Shown in pieces: positions 13,640 through 21,385 of a DNA stretch of 50,350 bases; the first letter of the stretch is position 1, and each line of letters opens with the position of its first letter. The notes under the pieces are model-generated. The model searched no databases, was not told where the DNA came from, and worked only from the letters and a program-made list of their open reading frames with translations. Source of the DNA: Roseisolibacter agri (GTDB lineage Bacteria > Gemmatimonadota > Gemmatimonadetes > Gemmatimonadales > Gemmatimonadaceae); NCBI RefSeq assembly GCF_030159095.1, contig NZ_BRXS01000011.1:1-50350 (forward strand), given 5' to 3'. Both the position numbers and the translations under genes were made by a program.

Positions 13640-15909
13640 GCGCCGCGCTTCGCGGCCGTCTTGCGCGCGCCGCCGCGCTTCGCGGCCGTCCTGGCCGCGG
13701 GCGCGGGAGCCGCCGCCGCCGGAGCCGGAGCCGGCGCAGCCGTCTTGGCCGCGCCGCGCGCCGGCGCCTTGGCCGTCGTCTTCGTGGCGGTCTTGGCGGG
13801 CGTCTTGGCCGCGGTCTTGGCGCCCCCACGGCCACCACCGCGCGCCGGAGCGGCCGGCGCCGGAGCGGCAGCGGGAGCGGGTGCCGTCGGCGCTGGAGCC
13901 GGGGCCGGAGCCGGGGCCGGGGCCGGAGCCGCCGTCTTGGCCGCCGGGGCACCCTCGCCCCGGCCGCCGCGACCGCGGCCACGGCCACCACGGCCGCGCC
14001 CACCGCGCGACGGCGCGGCCTCCGCCTCACCCGCGGCCTCGTCGGCCGGGGCGGACGACGTCTCACCAGCCGCCGGGATCGCCACCGTCGCCGCTGCGGC
14101 CGGCACCGGGGGCAGCGCCTCCGTCACCGGCATCACCGGCGAGACGACGCCGACGGACAGCAGCTCCGGCGGCGGTGCGCCGCGGCCGGCCGGACCGCGC
14201 CCACGACGCGGCGGCTGGGCCGGTGCGGCGGGGGTCGCCGGGGCGGCGGGAGCCGACGGCGCAGATGGCGCCGCGGCCTGTGCCGCGGCCTGTGCCGCGG
14301 CCTGTGCCGCGGCGGCCACGGGCAGGACGAGCGGGATCTCCGCCGGCACCACCGGGGCGCTGGCGGCAGGAGCGGCAGGAGCGGCGGGAGCGGCCGCGCC
14401 GACGACGCCGATCGACAGCAGCTCCGGCGGCGGCGCGGCACGCCCACCGCGCGCGGGACCGCGACCGCCACCACCGCGCGGCCCCATGCCGCGCGGGCCG
14501 GGCGCCGCCGCCGTCGACGGCTCGGCCGCCTGTGCGGCGGCTGCCGCGCGGTTCAGCTGATCGGCCACCGAGTCGGCCTCCGCGGCGCGCGACAGCTCGT
14601 AGTCGTCGCCGCGCTTGCGCAGGTCGACGAGGTTCGCGTCGTGGGCGTCCTGCAGGATGCGCACGAACATGCGCTCGGTCAGCGACTCGCTGTCGCGGCC
14701 GAGGAGCTCGAAGGCACGCACGCGGACCTCGCGCGAGGAGACGCTGTCGCCCTCGTCGCGGGTGAGCGACTCGACGGCGCGGCGCACGAGGTCGAACGCC
14801 TCGGCGCGCGTCAGCCGCTCGCCGCTGGCGCCGATCGCGAACGCCGCGGGCTTCGCGGGGCGCGCCGGCGCGGGCTCGCGCTCCACCGGCAGCTCGAGCA
14901 GCGGCGTCTCGATCGCGCCGTCGCCGCCCTCCTCGCCCTCGTCGCGGCGCGGGCCGCGCTCGAAGTCGCGCCCACGCCCACGCCCACGCCCGCGGCCACG
15001 GCGACCACGGTCGCGATCCGCGCGCTCGGCGGCGCGATCGGCCGGCTCGGCCACCGGCGCGGCGGCCTGCGAGGCGGGCGGGCGCGTCTGGCCGATCTCG
15101 TACTGCCCGTTCTCCTGCTTGGTGAGCGTCAGCAGGCCGCGCTTCTCCGCCTCGTGCACGAAGCGCGAGAACTTCGACATGCCGAGGTCCTTCTCGTCGA
15201 AGCTCGGGTCGACGTCCTGCATGACCTGCTTGAGCCGGTCGGCGCGCATCACGTCGCCGTTCTTCACCATCCGGCCGATCGCCTCGACGACGAGCTCCCA
15301 CGGGTCCCAGCGGACCGTCTCCTCCTCGCCCGTCTTCACCAGCCCCGCGAGGGCGTTGTAGCTGTAGTACTCGTCGCAGTTCTGGACGAGCAGGTCGCTG
15401 GAGCTCTCGCGGATGCCGACGCCGATGACGTACTTGCCGTACTCCTTGAGCTTGATGACGAGGCTCGAGAAGTCGGAGTCGCCCGACAGCAGGATGAAGG
15501 TGCCGATCTCGGGACGCGTGAACACCAGCTCCATCGCGTCGATCGCGAGGCGGATGTCGGTCGCGTTCTTCTTCGCGGAGCCGTACGCGGGCGCGAAGAT
15601 CAGGTCGATCGACGCCTCGGTGAGCGGGACGATGTAGCCCGGGTAGCGCCGCCAGTCGGCGTACGCGCGCTGGACCGAGACCTTGCCCTTGATGATGTCC
15701 GAGGACAGCAGGTTCCGAAGCTCGGACTGCATGTCCTTCTGGATCCCCATCGTGACGTTGTCGAAGTCGATGAGGAGCGCCGCGTTGGGCGCGTGCATGT
15801 TGTAGTAGCCGCCGGGCGACGCGGAGGTGCCGGGGGGCAGGGCCTGGGGCCCGCGGTGGATCGGAGCGACCGCGCCGCGCTGCGGCGGCCGCTGGAAGCG
15901 AGAGCTCAT
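13636..15909 (-). CDS. NYN-domain protein with LOTUS-like domains and RG-rich, histone-like tails
   Basis: 757 aa. Residues ~40-190 are a NYN (PIN-like, LabA/DUF88) domain: ALLIDFDNVTMG with Asp48, NATDIRLAIDAM (Asp118) and LLSGDSDFSSL (Asp144/146) give the acidic metal site of RNA nucleases. Residues ~200-272 form an OST-HTH/LOTUS-like winged helix (DPWELVVEAIGRMV ... FSRFVHEAEKRGLLTL). A charged RG-repeat segment follows (about 297-318), then a second LOTUS-like unit (LTRAEAFDLVRRAVESL ... FVRILQDAHDANLVDL). The last ~320 residues are disordered: PPPELLS(I/V)GVV occurs twice, AAAQ repeats, RGGRGRGRG, AP repeats, and a KTAAK histone-like end. It probably acts on or binds RNA; activity is inferred from the acidic residues. 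Operon with the glycosylase downstream. Confidence 0.85.
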   Translation of the reverse strand: MSSRFQRPPQRGAVAPIHRGPQALPPGTSASPGGYYNMHAPNAALLIDFDNVTMGIQKDMQSELRNLLSSDIIKGKVSVQRAYADWRRYPGYIVPLTEASIDLIFAPAYGSAKKNATDIRLAIDAMELVFTRPEIGTFILLSGDSDFSSLVIKLKEYGKYVIGVGIRESSSDLLVQNCDEYYSYNALAGLVKTGEEETVRWDPWELVVEAIGRMVKNGDVMRADRLKQVMQDVDPSFDEKDLGMSKFSRFVHEAEKRGLLTLTKQENGQYEIGQTRPPASQAAAPVAEPADRAAERADRDRGRRGRGRGRGRGRDFERGPRRDEGEEGGDGAIETPLLELPVEREPAPARPAKPAAFAIGASGERLTRAEAFDLVRRAVESLTRDEGDSVSSREVRVRAFELLGRDSESLTERMFVRILQDAHDANLVDLRKRGDDYELSRAAEADSVADQLNRAAAAAQAAEPSTAAAPGPRGMGPRGGGGRGPARGGRAAPPPELLSIGVVGAAAPAAPAAPAASAPVVPAEIPLVLPVAAAAQAAAQAAAQAAAPSAPSAPAAPATPAAPAQPPRRGRGPAGRGAPPPELLSVGVVSPVMPVTEALPPVPAAAATVAIPAAGETSSAPADEAAGEAEAAPSRGGRGRGGRGRGRGGRGEGAPAAKTAAPAPAPAPAPAPAPTAPAPAAAPAPAAPARGGGRGGAKTAAKTPAKTATKTTAKAPARGAAKTAAPAPAPAAAAPAPAARTAAKRGGARKTAAKRGA

Positions 15910-15995
15910 GTACAGGCTCGCGTGCGTAACTGGGGCGGGCGCCGACGACCCGCGCGGAGAGCGGTCTCCCTCAGAGGACTCTCTCGGCGCGTGCG

Positions 15996-17588
15996 TCAGG
16001 CGCCCGACGTGACGGTTGGGTCGAGCGCGACCGTGCGCTCGAGCTCTCGTCGCCGCACCTTCCCGCTCCCGGTCATCGGGAACGCGTCGAAGAAGCGGAC
16101 GAGGTCGGGAATCTTGTAGTCGGCCATCGTGTCGCGGGCGAAGTCCTTGAGCTCCTTGCCCGTGATGACCGCACCTTCGACCGGCACCACGCAGGCGCAG
16201 ATCAGCTCACCCAGCACGTCGTGCGGGATGCCGATCACGCAGGCGTCCTCGACGCCCGGATGCGCGCGCAGCTGGTTCTCGATCTCGCGCGGATGGATCT
16301 GGTAGCCCCCGCGGAGGATCGCCTCCTTCCGGCGCCCGACGATGCGCAGGTAGCCGTCGTCGTCGAGGATGCCCAGGTCGCCCGTGAGGAAGTAGCCCTC
16401 GGGCGTGAACGACTTGGCGGTCTCCGCCGGCATGCGCGCGTAGCCGATCATGACGCCCGAGGCGCGCACGGCGATCTCGCCGACCGCCTCCGCGGGGCCG
16501 TGCAGCGCGCCGGTGAGCACGTCGACGGCCATCACCTCGACGCCCGGGAGCGGGCGGCCGACGGTGCCGAGGCGCTTGTCCTCGGGATCGGTGAAGCGGG
16601 TGATGGAGACCGTAGGGCCGGTCTCGGTGAGGCCGTACGCCAGGTGCACGTCGCACCAGCGCCGCACCCGCCGGACGAACTCCTCGCTGGCCGGGCTGCC
16701 GGCGATGATGCCGGTGCGCAGGCCACCGGCGCGGAGCTTCGCGCCGTCGAACCGCTCCTCGCGCATGAGGAGGTGGAACATCGTCGGCACGCCCTGCAGC
16801 ACCGTGACGCGCTCGCGCTCCAGCAGCGCCAGCGCGGTCGGGGCGTCGAACTGCTCCTGCAACACGAGCGTCGCACCGCTCGCGATCGCGCCGACGGCCG
16901 TCGAGAAGCCGAAGATCGCGAACAGCGGCACGCCGGCGAAGATGCGGTCCTGCGGCGCGAGCTCGATCGCCTCGCCGGTGCGCACCGCGGTCTCGAGGAT
17001 CCCGCGATGGCTCAGGCGCACGCCCTTCGGCTTGCCCATCGTGCCCGACGTGTAGAGGAGCGCGAGGTCGCTCCCGTCGTGCACCTCCTGGGGCGCGGGC
17101 ACCGGCCGGCCGGCGCCCTTCGACACGAGATCCTCGAACTGGAAGATCCGGTCGTCGTACCACAGCTCCTCGTCCCCGACGGTGACGATGTACTGCAGGT
17201 CGGGGAGCTCGGCGAGCGCCTGCTCGAACAGCTGCAGGTAGTCGACGCCGTTGTGCCGCTCGGCCGTCACCACGCAGGAGACTTCGGCGTGGCGGAGCTG
17301 GTACTTCAGCTCGTGGTAGTTGAGCCGCGGGCTCACCGGCACCACGACGGCGCCGAGCTTCGCGCAGGCCACCAGCGCGACGACCCACTCGGGGCAGTTG
17401 GGCAGGTTGATCGCGACGCGGTCCCCCTCCGCGATCCCCAGCTCGGCGAGGGCGGCCGCGAGCGCGGTGCCCTGCGTCTCGACCTGCCCGTACGTGAGCC
17501 GCCGCGCGGCGGCGACGACGAGGGGGCGCTCCGGGTGCTCGGCGGCACGCCGGGCGAGCACCGGAGCGAGGGTCCAGGTGTCGGCCAT
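15996..17588 (-). CDS. Acyl-CoA synthetase / class I adenylate-forming ligase
   Basis: 530 aa AMP-forming ligase that adenylates a carboxylate and transfers it to CoA. Motifs in order: P-loop-like [18 protein letters not shown] (about 175-192), [17 protein letters not shown], the hinge [18 protein letters not shown] and the C-terminal SGKVRRRE with the catalytic Lys. The start at 17588 ([15 protein letters not shown]) is used because anything upstream would translate repeat-family-B DNA. The overall look is FadD/long-chain or medium-chain-like, but the substrate cannot be set from sequence; benzoate/phenylacetate ligases are less likely. The NYN gene follows 86 bp downstream on the same strand with no strong terminator. 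Confidence 0.86.
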   Translation of the reverse strand: MADTWTLAPVLARRAAEHPERPLVVAAARRLTYGQVETQGTALAAALAELGIAEGDRVAINLPNCPEWVVALVACAKLGAVVVPVSPRLNYHELKYQLRHAEVSCVVTAERHNGVDYLQLFEQALAELPDLQYIVTVGDEELWYDDRIFQFEDLVSKGAGRPVPAPQEVHDGSDLALLYTSGTMGKPKGVRLSHRGILETAVRTGEAIELAPQDRIFAGVPLFAIFGFSTAVGAIASGATLVLQEQFDAPTALALLERERVTVLQGVPTMFHLLMREERFDGAKLRAGGLRTGIIAGSPASEEFVRRVRRWCDVHLAYGLTETGPTVSITRFTDPEDKRLGTVGRPLPGVEVMAVDVLTGALHGPAEAVGEIAVRASGVMIGYARMPAETAKSFTPEGYFLTGDLGILDDDGYLRIVGRRKEAILRGGYQIHPREIENQLRAHPGVEDACVIGIPHDVLGELICACVVPVEGAVITGKELKDFARDTMADYKIPDLVRFFDAFPMTGSGKVRRRELERTVALDPTVTSGA

Positions 17589-17655
17589 CACTCGTCGGAG
17601 GGTCTGGGCATCAGCACGGAACGCTAATCCGGCGCAAGAGCCGGGTAAAGCGACG

Positions 17656-17819
17656 GACGGAAACCAATGGGGCGGAGAACGATGGAGCGGAAGACGGCGG
17701 GGCGTGAAACGATGGGGCGCCCCCTGCAAGCTCGAAGCCTCGGGCTGAAAGGGTCCGCCTCACCGTCTCACGCCTCATCGTCCTCCGTGGTTCCGTCCTC
17801 CGCCGTTCCGTCGTCCGCG
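17656..17819. repeat. Mirrored 15-bp repeat array, family B, copy 1
   Basis: Four 15-bp units in register at 17656-17715 (GACGGAAACCAATGG, GGCGGAGAACGATGG, AGCGGAAGACGGCGG, GGCGTGAAACGATGG), a 44-bp spacer, then four 15-bp units in reverse complement at 17760-17819 (for example TCATCGTCCTCCGTG, GTTCCGTCCTCCGCC). The same 4+4 architecture recurs at 43177-43337. It lies between yjbQ and the acyl-CoA ligase start. One frame reads as acidic pentapeptides, but this is a by-product of the period. Confidence 0.88.
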
Positions 17820-17826
17820 GTCCTGG

Positions 17827-18249
17827 TCACTCTCCCATCGCTTTCAGCACGACTCGCTTGGGCCGCTGCCCGTCCCACTCGCCGTAGAACACGCGCTGCC
17901 ACGGGCCGAAGTCGAGGCGGCCCGCGGTGACCGGAACGATGACCTCGTGGCCGATCGTGAGCGAGCGCAGATGCGCCGCCGCGTTGTCCTCGCCGGTGCC
18001 GCTGTTGTGGCGGTACGCCTCGGGGTCCCAGGGCGCGACGCGCGACTCCAGCCAGTCGAGGATGTCCTGCCACAGCCCGGGCTCGTGGTCGTTCACGAAC
18101 ACCGAGGCCGAGATGTGCATCGCGGAGACGAGGACGAAGCCCTCGTGGATGCCGGCGGCCGCGCGCGTCGCCTCGACCTCGTCGGTGATGTCGACGATCT
18201 CCTGGCGGCGGCGCGTGGTGAAGGTCAGGTAGCGCGTGTGCGTCTTCAT
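17827..18249 (-). CDS. yjbQ: YjbQ/UPF0047 family protein
   Basis: 140 aa, matching the compact ~138-aa YjbQ family, whose members have been linked to a secondary thiamine-phosphate synthase activity. Signature elements: AMHISASVFVNDHEPGL (conserved His/Asn/Asp cluster), GEDNAAAHLRSLTIG and WQRVFYGEWDG followed by RPKRVVLKAMGE. The start at 18249 (MKTHTRYLTF) gives the family length. Its stop is 8 bp from repeat family B copy 1. It diverges from the sensor kinase gene across 102 bp. The family call is strong; the physiological role is uncertain. Confidence 0.9.
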   Translation of the reverse strand: MKTHTRYLTFTTRRRQEIVDITDEVEATRAAAGIHEGFVLVSAMHISASVFVNDHEPGLWQDILDWLESRVAPWDPEAYRHNSGTGEDNAAAHLRSLTIGHEVIVPVTAGRLDFGPWQRVFYGEWDGQRPKRVVLKAMGE

Positions 18250-18351
18250 GGCGCGTGGTCGGGGTGGCGCAGGTGGTTCTCCCACGTGGTTCCTCTGGGG
18301 CGGTTCGAGGCCCATTCTTCTCCGAAACCCCCTCTTTCCGCCACCCGTACG

Positions 18352-19683
18352 GTGCCCAGGCTCCGGCCCCCCGGAACGCGCTACCGGTTCCGCACCCGAC
18401 TCTTCGCGATCCTCCTCCTCTTCGCGGTCTGTCCGTCCGTGCTCCTCACGCTCCTCTGGGTCGGCACGGTCACTCGGGCGCTGCCGCTGATGAGCGGAAG
18501 CGGCGCCTGGGAGCGGGCCGCGGCGACCGGCGAGCGCGCGCTCGCGCTGGCGCGCGGGCGCGGGTCGGACCCCGCCGCGGCACGTGCGTACGACGCGCAC
18601 GAGCAGGAGCTGCGGCGCTCGCTCGAGCTGGCGCGCCGCTACAGCTTCGTGGCGCCGCGCGCGGGACGCGTGCTGCTGGCCACGGGGGTGATCGGCGTGG
18701 CGCTGCTGATCGTGGGAACGTCGCGGGTCGCCGGACACCTCAGCCGGCAGCTCAGCCGACCGCTGGACCAGCTGGTGCGCTGGACCGCGCTCGTGCAGGC
18801 GGGCCAGCCGCTCCCGGACGAGCCCGAGCCGCGCGGCGCGCCCGAGTTCCGCACGCTGCGGCAGCGCATGCGCACGATGTCGCGCGAGCTGGCGGAAGGC
18901 CGCGCGCGCGCCCTCGAGGCGGAGCGCGCGGAGGCGTTCCGCGAGACGGCGCGCCGCGTCGCGCACGAGCTCAAGAACCCGCTGACGCCGATCCGCTTCG
19001 CCGTCGAGCGGCTGCGCCGCGACGCGACGCCCGCGCAGGCCGAGGCGGTGGAGGTGCTGGCCGCGGAGACGGCGCGCCTGGAGGCGATGGCGCGCAGCTT
19101 CGCGCAGTTTGGCCGCCTTCCCGACGGCCCGGCCGCCGACGTCGACCTCGGCGACCTCGCGCGGTGGGCGGTCGCGACGTCGGTGCCGGAGCAGCTGGAA
19201 GGGCGCGTGGAGGTCGCCGACGACGTGCCGCTCGTGCACGGCCACTACGACGCGCTGGCGCGCGCGCTCAACAACGTGCTGCTGAACGCGGTCGAGGCGT
19301 GCGCGCCCGGCGGCCGCGTGACGGTGCGCGTGCAGCGCGCGCGCTGCCCCGCCGTGCCCGGCGACGCGGTGGAGCTGGCGGTGCACGACACCGGCGTCGG
19401 CATCGCGCCCGAGCTGCTGGCGCGCATCTGGGATCCGTACGTCACGCAGAAGGCGCACGGCACCGGACTCGGGCTCGCGATCGCGCGCCAGACGGTGCAG
19501 GCGCACGGCGGCATCGTCGACGCGGTGAGCGCCGTCGGCCGTGGCACCGAGGTGCGCTTCATCCTGCCGGTGGGCGGTGCAGGCGCGACGCCCGGCCGCC
19601 TTCCCTCCGCCGACCCGCGTCACGACGCGCCCGCGCGCGACGCCGCGGTGCCGCCGCCACTCGCCACGAGGACCATCGCCTGA
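18352..19683 (+). CDS. NtrY-like sensor histidine kinase
   Basis: 443 aa from a GTG at 18352; there is no suitable ATG before the first membrane helix, and an earlier GTG is possible. Two membrane segments (RLFAILLLFAVCPSVLLTLLW near 14-35 and LLATGVIGVALLIVG near 107-122) enclose a short periplasmic loop. A HAMP-like linker follows, then HisKA with RRVAHELKNPLTPIRF (phospho-acceptor His205) and HATPase with NNVLLNAVEACAP (N box), DTGVGIAP (G1) and GTGLGLAIAR (G2). HELKNPLTPI is typical of NtrY kinases. The partner is almost certainly the sigma54 activator at 21386-22756. The C-terminal ~35 residues are disordered. The stop TGA overlaps the ATG of the next gene by one base. Confidence 0.9.
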   Translation: MPRLRPPGTRYRFRTRLFAILLLFAVCPSVLLTLLWVGTVTRALPLMSGSGAWERAAATGERALALARGRGSDPAAARAYDAHEQELRRSLELARRYSFVAPRAGRVLLATGVIGVALLIVGTSRVAGHLSRQLSRPLDQLVRWTALVQAGQPLPDEPEPRGAPEFRTLRQRMRTMSRELAEGRARALEAERAEAFRETARRVAHELKNPLTPIRFAVERLRRDATPAQAEAVEVLAAETARLEAMARSFAQFGRLPDGPAADVDLGDLARWAVATSVPEQLEGRVEVADDVPLVHGHYDALARALNNVLLNAVEACAPGGRVTVRVQRARCPAVPGDAVELAVHDTGVGIAPELLARIWDPYVTQKAHGTGLGLAIARQTVQAHGGIVDAVSAVGRGTEVRFILPVGGAGATPGRLPSADPRHDAPARDAAVPPPLATRTIA

Positions 19684-19994
19684 TGTCTCCCTTCCTGATC
19701 CCGATCACCGCGATCATCGCGGGCACGCTGATGGCGCTCTGCTTCCCGCTCGTGCGCGCGTACGCGCGCAAGCTGGAGCTCGAGGGCGCGCAGCCGCGCA
19801 TCCCGCCCGAAGTCGCCGAGCGGCTGGCGCGCATGGAGCAGGCGATCGACTCCGTGGCCGTCGAGATCGAGCGCATCTCCGAGGCGCAGCGCTTCACCAC
19901 GCGACTGCTGGCCGAGCGCTCGAACGCCGCGCTGCCCGCCGGCGCCGGCCTCCCCGATTCCACGCCGACACAGGGCCTGACCCATGCGCGCTGA
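19683..19994 (+). CDS. Single-TM coiled-coil protein, paralogue 1 of 3
   Basis: 103 aa. An N-terminal membrane helix (FLIPITAIIAGTLMALCFPLV) is followed by a charged helix and the signature RLARMEQAIDSVAVEIERISEAQR then FTTRLLAERS (about 50-83), shared with the two following genes. The start overlaps the kinase stop (TGATG), and its own stop overlaps the next ATG by 11 nt, so translation of the whole set is coupled. No known domain is recognised. It is probably inserted in the inner membrane with the coiled coil in the cytoplasm, where it could contact the kinase or activator; that is inference from gene order. Confidence 0.83.
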   Translation: MSPFLIPITAIIAGTLMALCFPLVRAYARKLELEGAQPRIPPEVAERLARMEQAIDSVAVEIERISEAQRFTTRLLAERSNAALPAGAGLPDSTPTQGLTHAR

Positions 19995-20595
19995 CGCGAT
20001 GCAGCAGAGCGCCGGCCAGGCGCAGGAAGCGCGCATGGACGCCGAGCTGGCGCGCGTGCGCGCGGAGATGGCGCGCGCGCAGGCGGAGCAGGCACGGGCC
20101 GCGAGCGAGGCCGCGGCCGCGCAGGCGGGCGGCGAGCAGCGAGAGGTGAGCGTGCTGCGCGGCCGCGACGGCCAGACGATCGTGCAGCTTCCGAACGGAC
20201 GCACCGTGATCATCGACCGGGACGGCGCCCCCGTGATGGAGGCACCGGTCGGGTTCCCGCACGAAGCGCCCGCGGGCTTTCCGGCGATGCCGATCGAGGA
20301 GCGCGGTCCGCCGGAGAACGTGATCGTGCTGATCGCGGTGGTGCTCTGCTTCGTCGCGATGACGATCGTCGGCCTGCCGATCGCGCGCGCCTTCGCGAGG
20401 CGCATGGATCGCAGGGCGGTCGGCGCCGGCACCACCGACGTCGACGCCCGGCTGCAGCGCATCGAGCAGGCCGTGGAGGCGGTCGCCGTGGAGGTGGAGC
20501 GGGTCTCGGAGGCGCAGCGCTTCTCGGCGCGCCTGCTGGCCGAGCGCGCCGAGCCGCAGCCCAGCTATGGTGCGGGGCCCACGCGCCGGCCGTGA
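19984..20595 (+). CDS. Single-TM coiled-coil protein, paralogue 2 of 3
   Basis: 203 aa. Residues ~15-50 are an Ala/Glu/Arg coiled coil (DAELARVRAEMARAQAEQAR). A small beta-rich segment follows (VSVLRGRDGQTIVQLPNGR), then RGPPENVI and a membrane helix (VLIAVVLCFVAMTIVGLPIA). The cytoplasmic signature RLQRIEQAVEAVAVEVER plus VSEAQRFSARLLAERA follows. The ATG sits inside the end of paralogue 1 (ATGCGCGCTGA, 11-nt overlap). The RGPPE-VI plus membrane plus signature block is closely shared with paralogue 3, at DNA level too, which suggests fairly recent duplication or gene conversion. Function unknown. Confidence 0.83.
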   Translation: MRADAMQQSAGQAQEARMDAELARVRAEMARAQAEQARAASEAAAAQAGGEQREVSVLRGRDGQTIVQLPNGRTVIIDRDGAPVMEAPVGFPHEAPAGFPAMPIEERGPPENVIVLIAVVLCFVAMTIVGLPIARAFARRMDRRAVGAGTTDVDARLQRIEQAVEAVAVEVERVSEAQRFSARLLAERAEPQPSYGAGPTRRP

Positions 20596-20621
20596 CGTAC
20601 TTCCCTTCCTGGAGCCCCTCC

Positions 20622-20708
20622 ATGTCCGATGAAGCGCCGCTGGCCATGGTGGTCATCGCGATCCCCGGCGGCATCTCGCGCAGGCGCGAGGTGACGCATG
20701 CACACTGA
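20622..20708 (+). CDS. Possible 28-aa coupled micro-ORF
   Basis: Reads MSDEAPLAMVVIAIPGG then ISRRREVTHAH and stop. A GGAG site lies 7 nt before the ATG, and the stop overlaps the next start by 11 nt (ATGCACACTGA), exactly as paralogue 1 overlaps paralogue 2 (ATGCGCGCTGA). The endings LTHAR and VTHAH also correspond. It may be the remnant of a duplicated copy of the 103-aa gene, kept as a translational coupler. Real expression is unproven. Confidence 0.45.
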   Translation: MSDEAPLAMVVIAIPGGISRRREVTHAH

Positions 20709-21378
20709 GCACGCGACGATGAACGCGACGACCACGCTGCAGCCGCCACCGCCCGCGCCACCGACCGCGCCAGGCGTTCCCGGCGCGCCCGCGCCGACCA
20801 CCGTGCAGGCGCCCAGCGAGGCCGCGGTGCGCGTGACCGAGGAGCTGGATCGCGCGCGCCAGGCGGTCGCGGAGATCGCACCGGCGCAGGAGGGCGCGCG
20901 CCCCGAGATGGGCGTGACGACCACGCCGGACGGCCGCATCCGCATCGTCGCGCGCGACGGGCAGGTGACGGTGCTCGACCGCAACCTGTTCCGCCCCGAC
21001 CAGATCGAGGAGCTGGTGCAGACCGCGCTCGAGCCGCCGCCGCCGCCCGAGATCCCCGACCGCGGCCCGCCCGAGGGCGTGATCGCGCTGATGGGGATCC
21101 TGGCGTTCTTCGTCACGCTGATGGTGATCGGCTTCCCGCTGGCGCGCGCGCTCTCGCGGCGCATGGACCGCAAGACGCAGGGCGGCGGCGTGCCCGCCGA
21201 CGTGGGGCTGCGCCTGGAGCGCATCGAGCAGGCGGTGGAGGCGGTGGCCGTGGAGGTCGAGCGCGTGTCGGAGGCGCAGCGCTTCTCGGCGCGGCTGCTG
21301 AGCGAGCGCCTGCCCGAGGTGTTGCCGCGCCTGGACGCGGCCGCGGAGTCGATGCAGCGCCGCCGGATCGAAGGCTGA
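20698..21378 (+). CDS. Single-TM coiled-coil protein, paralogue 3 of 3
   Basis: 226 aa. A Pro/Ala-rich N-terminus, a helical segment (VTEELDRARQAVAEIA) and a small beta unit (DGRIRIVARDGQVTVLDRN) precede RGPPEGVI and a membrane helix (ALMGILAFFVTLMVIGFPLA). The signature RLERIEQAVEAVAVEVER with VSEAQRFSARLLSERL follows, identical to paralogue 2 in nearly every position. It ends 7 bp before the response regulator's TTG start. Like paralogues 1 and 2 it shows no enzyme motif. A membrane-anchored adaptor between sensor and activator is the simplest guess. Confidence 0.83.
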   Translation: MHTEHATMNATTTLQPPPPAPPTAPGVPGAPAPTTVQAPSEAAVRVTEELDRARQAVAEIAPAQEGARPEMGVTTTPDGRIRIVARDGQVTVLDRNLFRPDQIEELVQTALEPPPPPEIPDRGPPEGVIALMGILAFFVTLMVIGFPLARALSRRMDRKTQGGGVPADVGLRLERIEQAVEAVAVEVERVSEAQRFSARLLSERLPEVLPRLDAAAESMQRRRIEG

Positions 21379-21385
21379 CGCGACC

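Noticed and set aside
14276-14315. Triplet/12-bp repeat block as a non-coding repeat element
   Set aside because: It is in frame and encodes the AAAQ repeats of the NYN protein tail, so it is coding low complexity.
17656-17819. CRISPR array interpretation of the 15-bp repeats
   Set aside because: Units are too short, abut without unique spacers, and appear in both orientations; no cas genes are present.
17760-17826. Acidic pentapeptide-repeat peptide read through repeat family B
   Set aside because: The 15-bp period creates five-residue repeats in any frame; there is no RBS and the two copies do not share a conserved open frame with a start.
18286-18351. Earlier GTG start for the NtrY-like kinase
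   Set aside because: It adds Pro/Arg-rich sequence before the first membrane helix with no RBS; 18352 is preferred but not proven.
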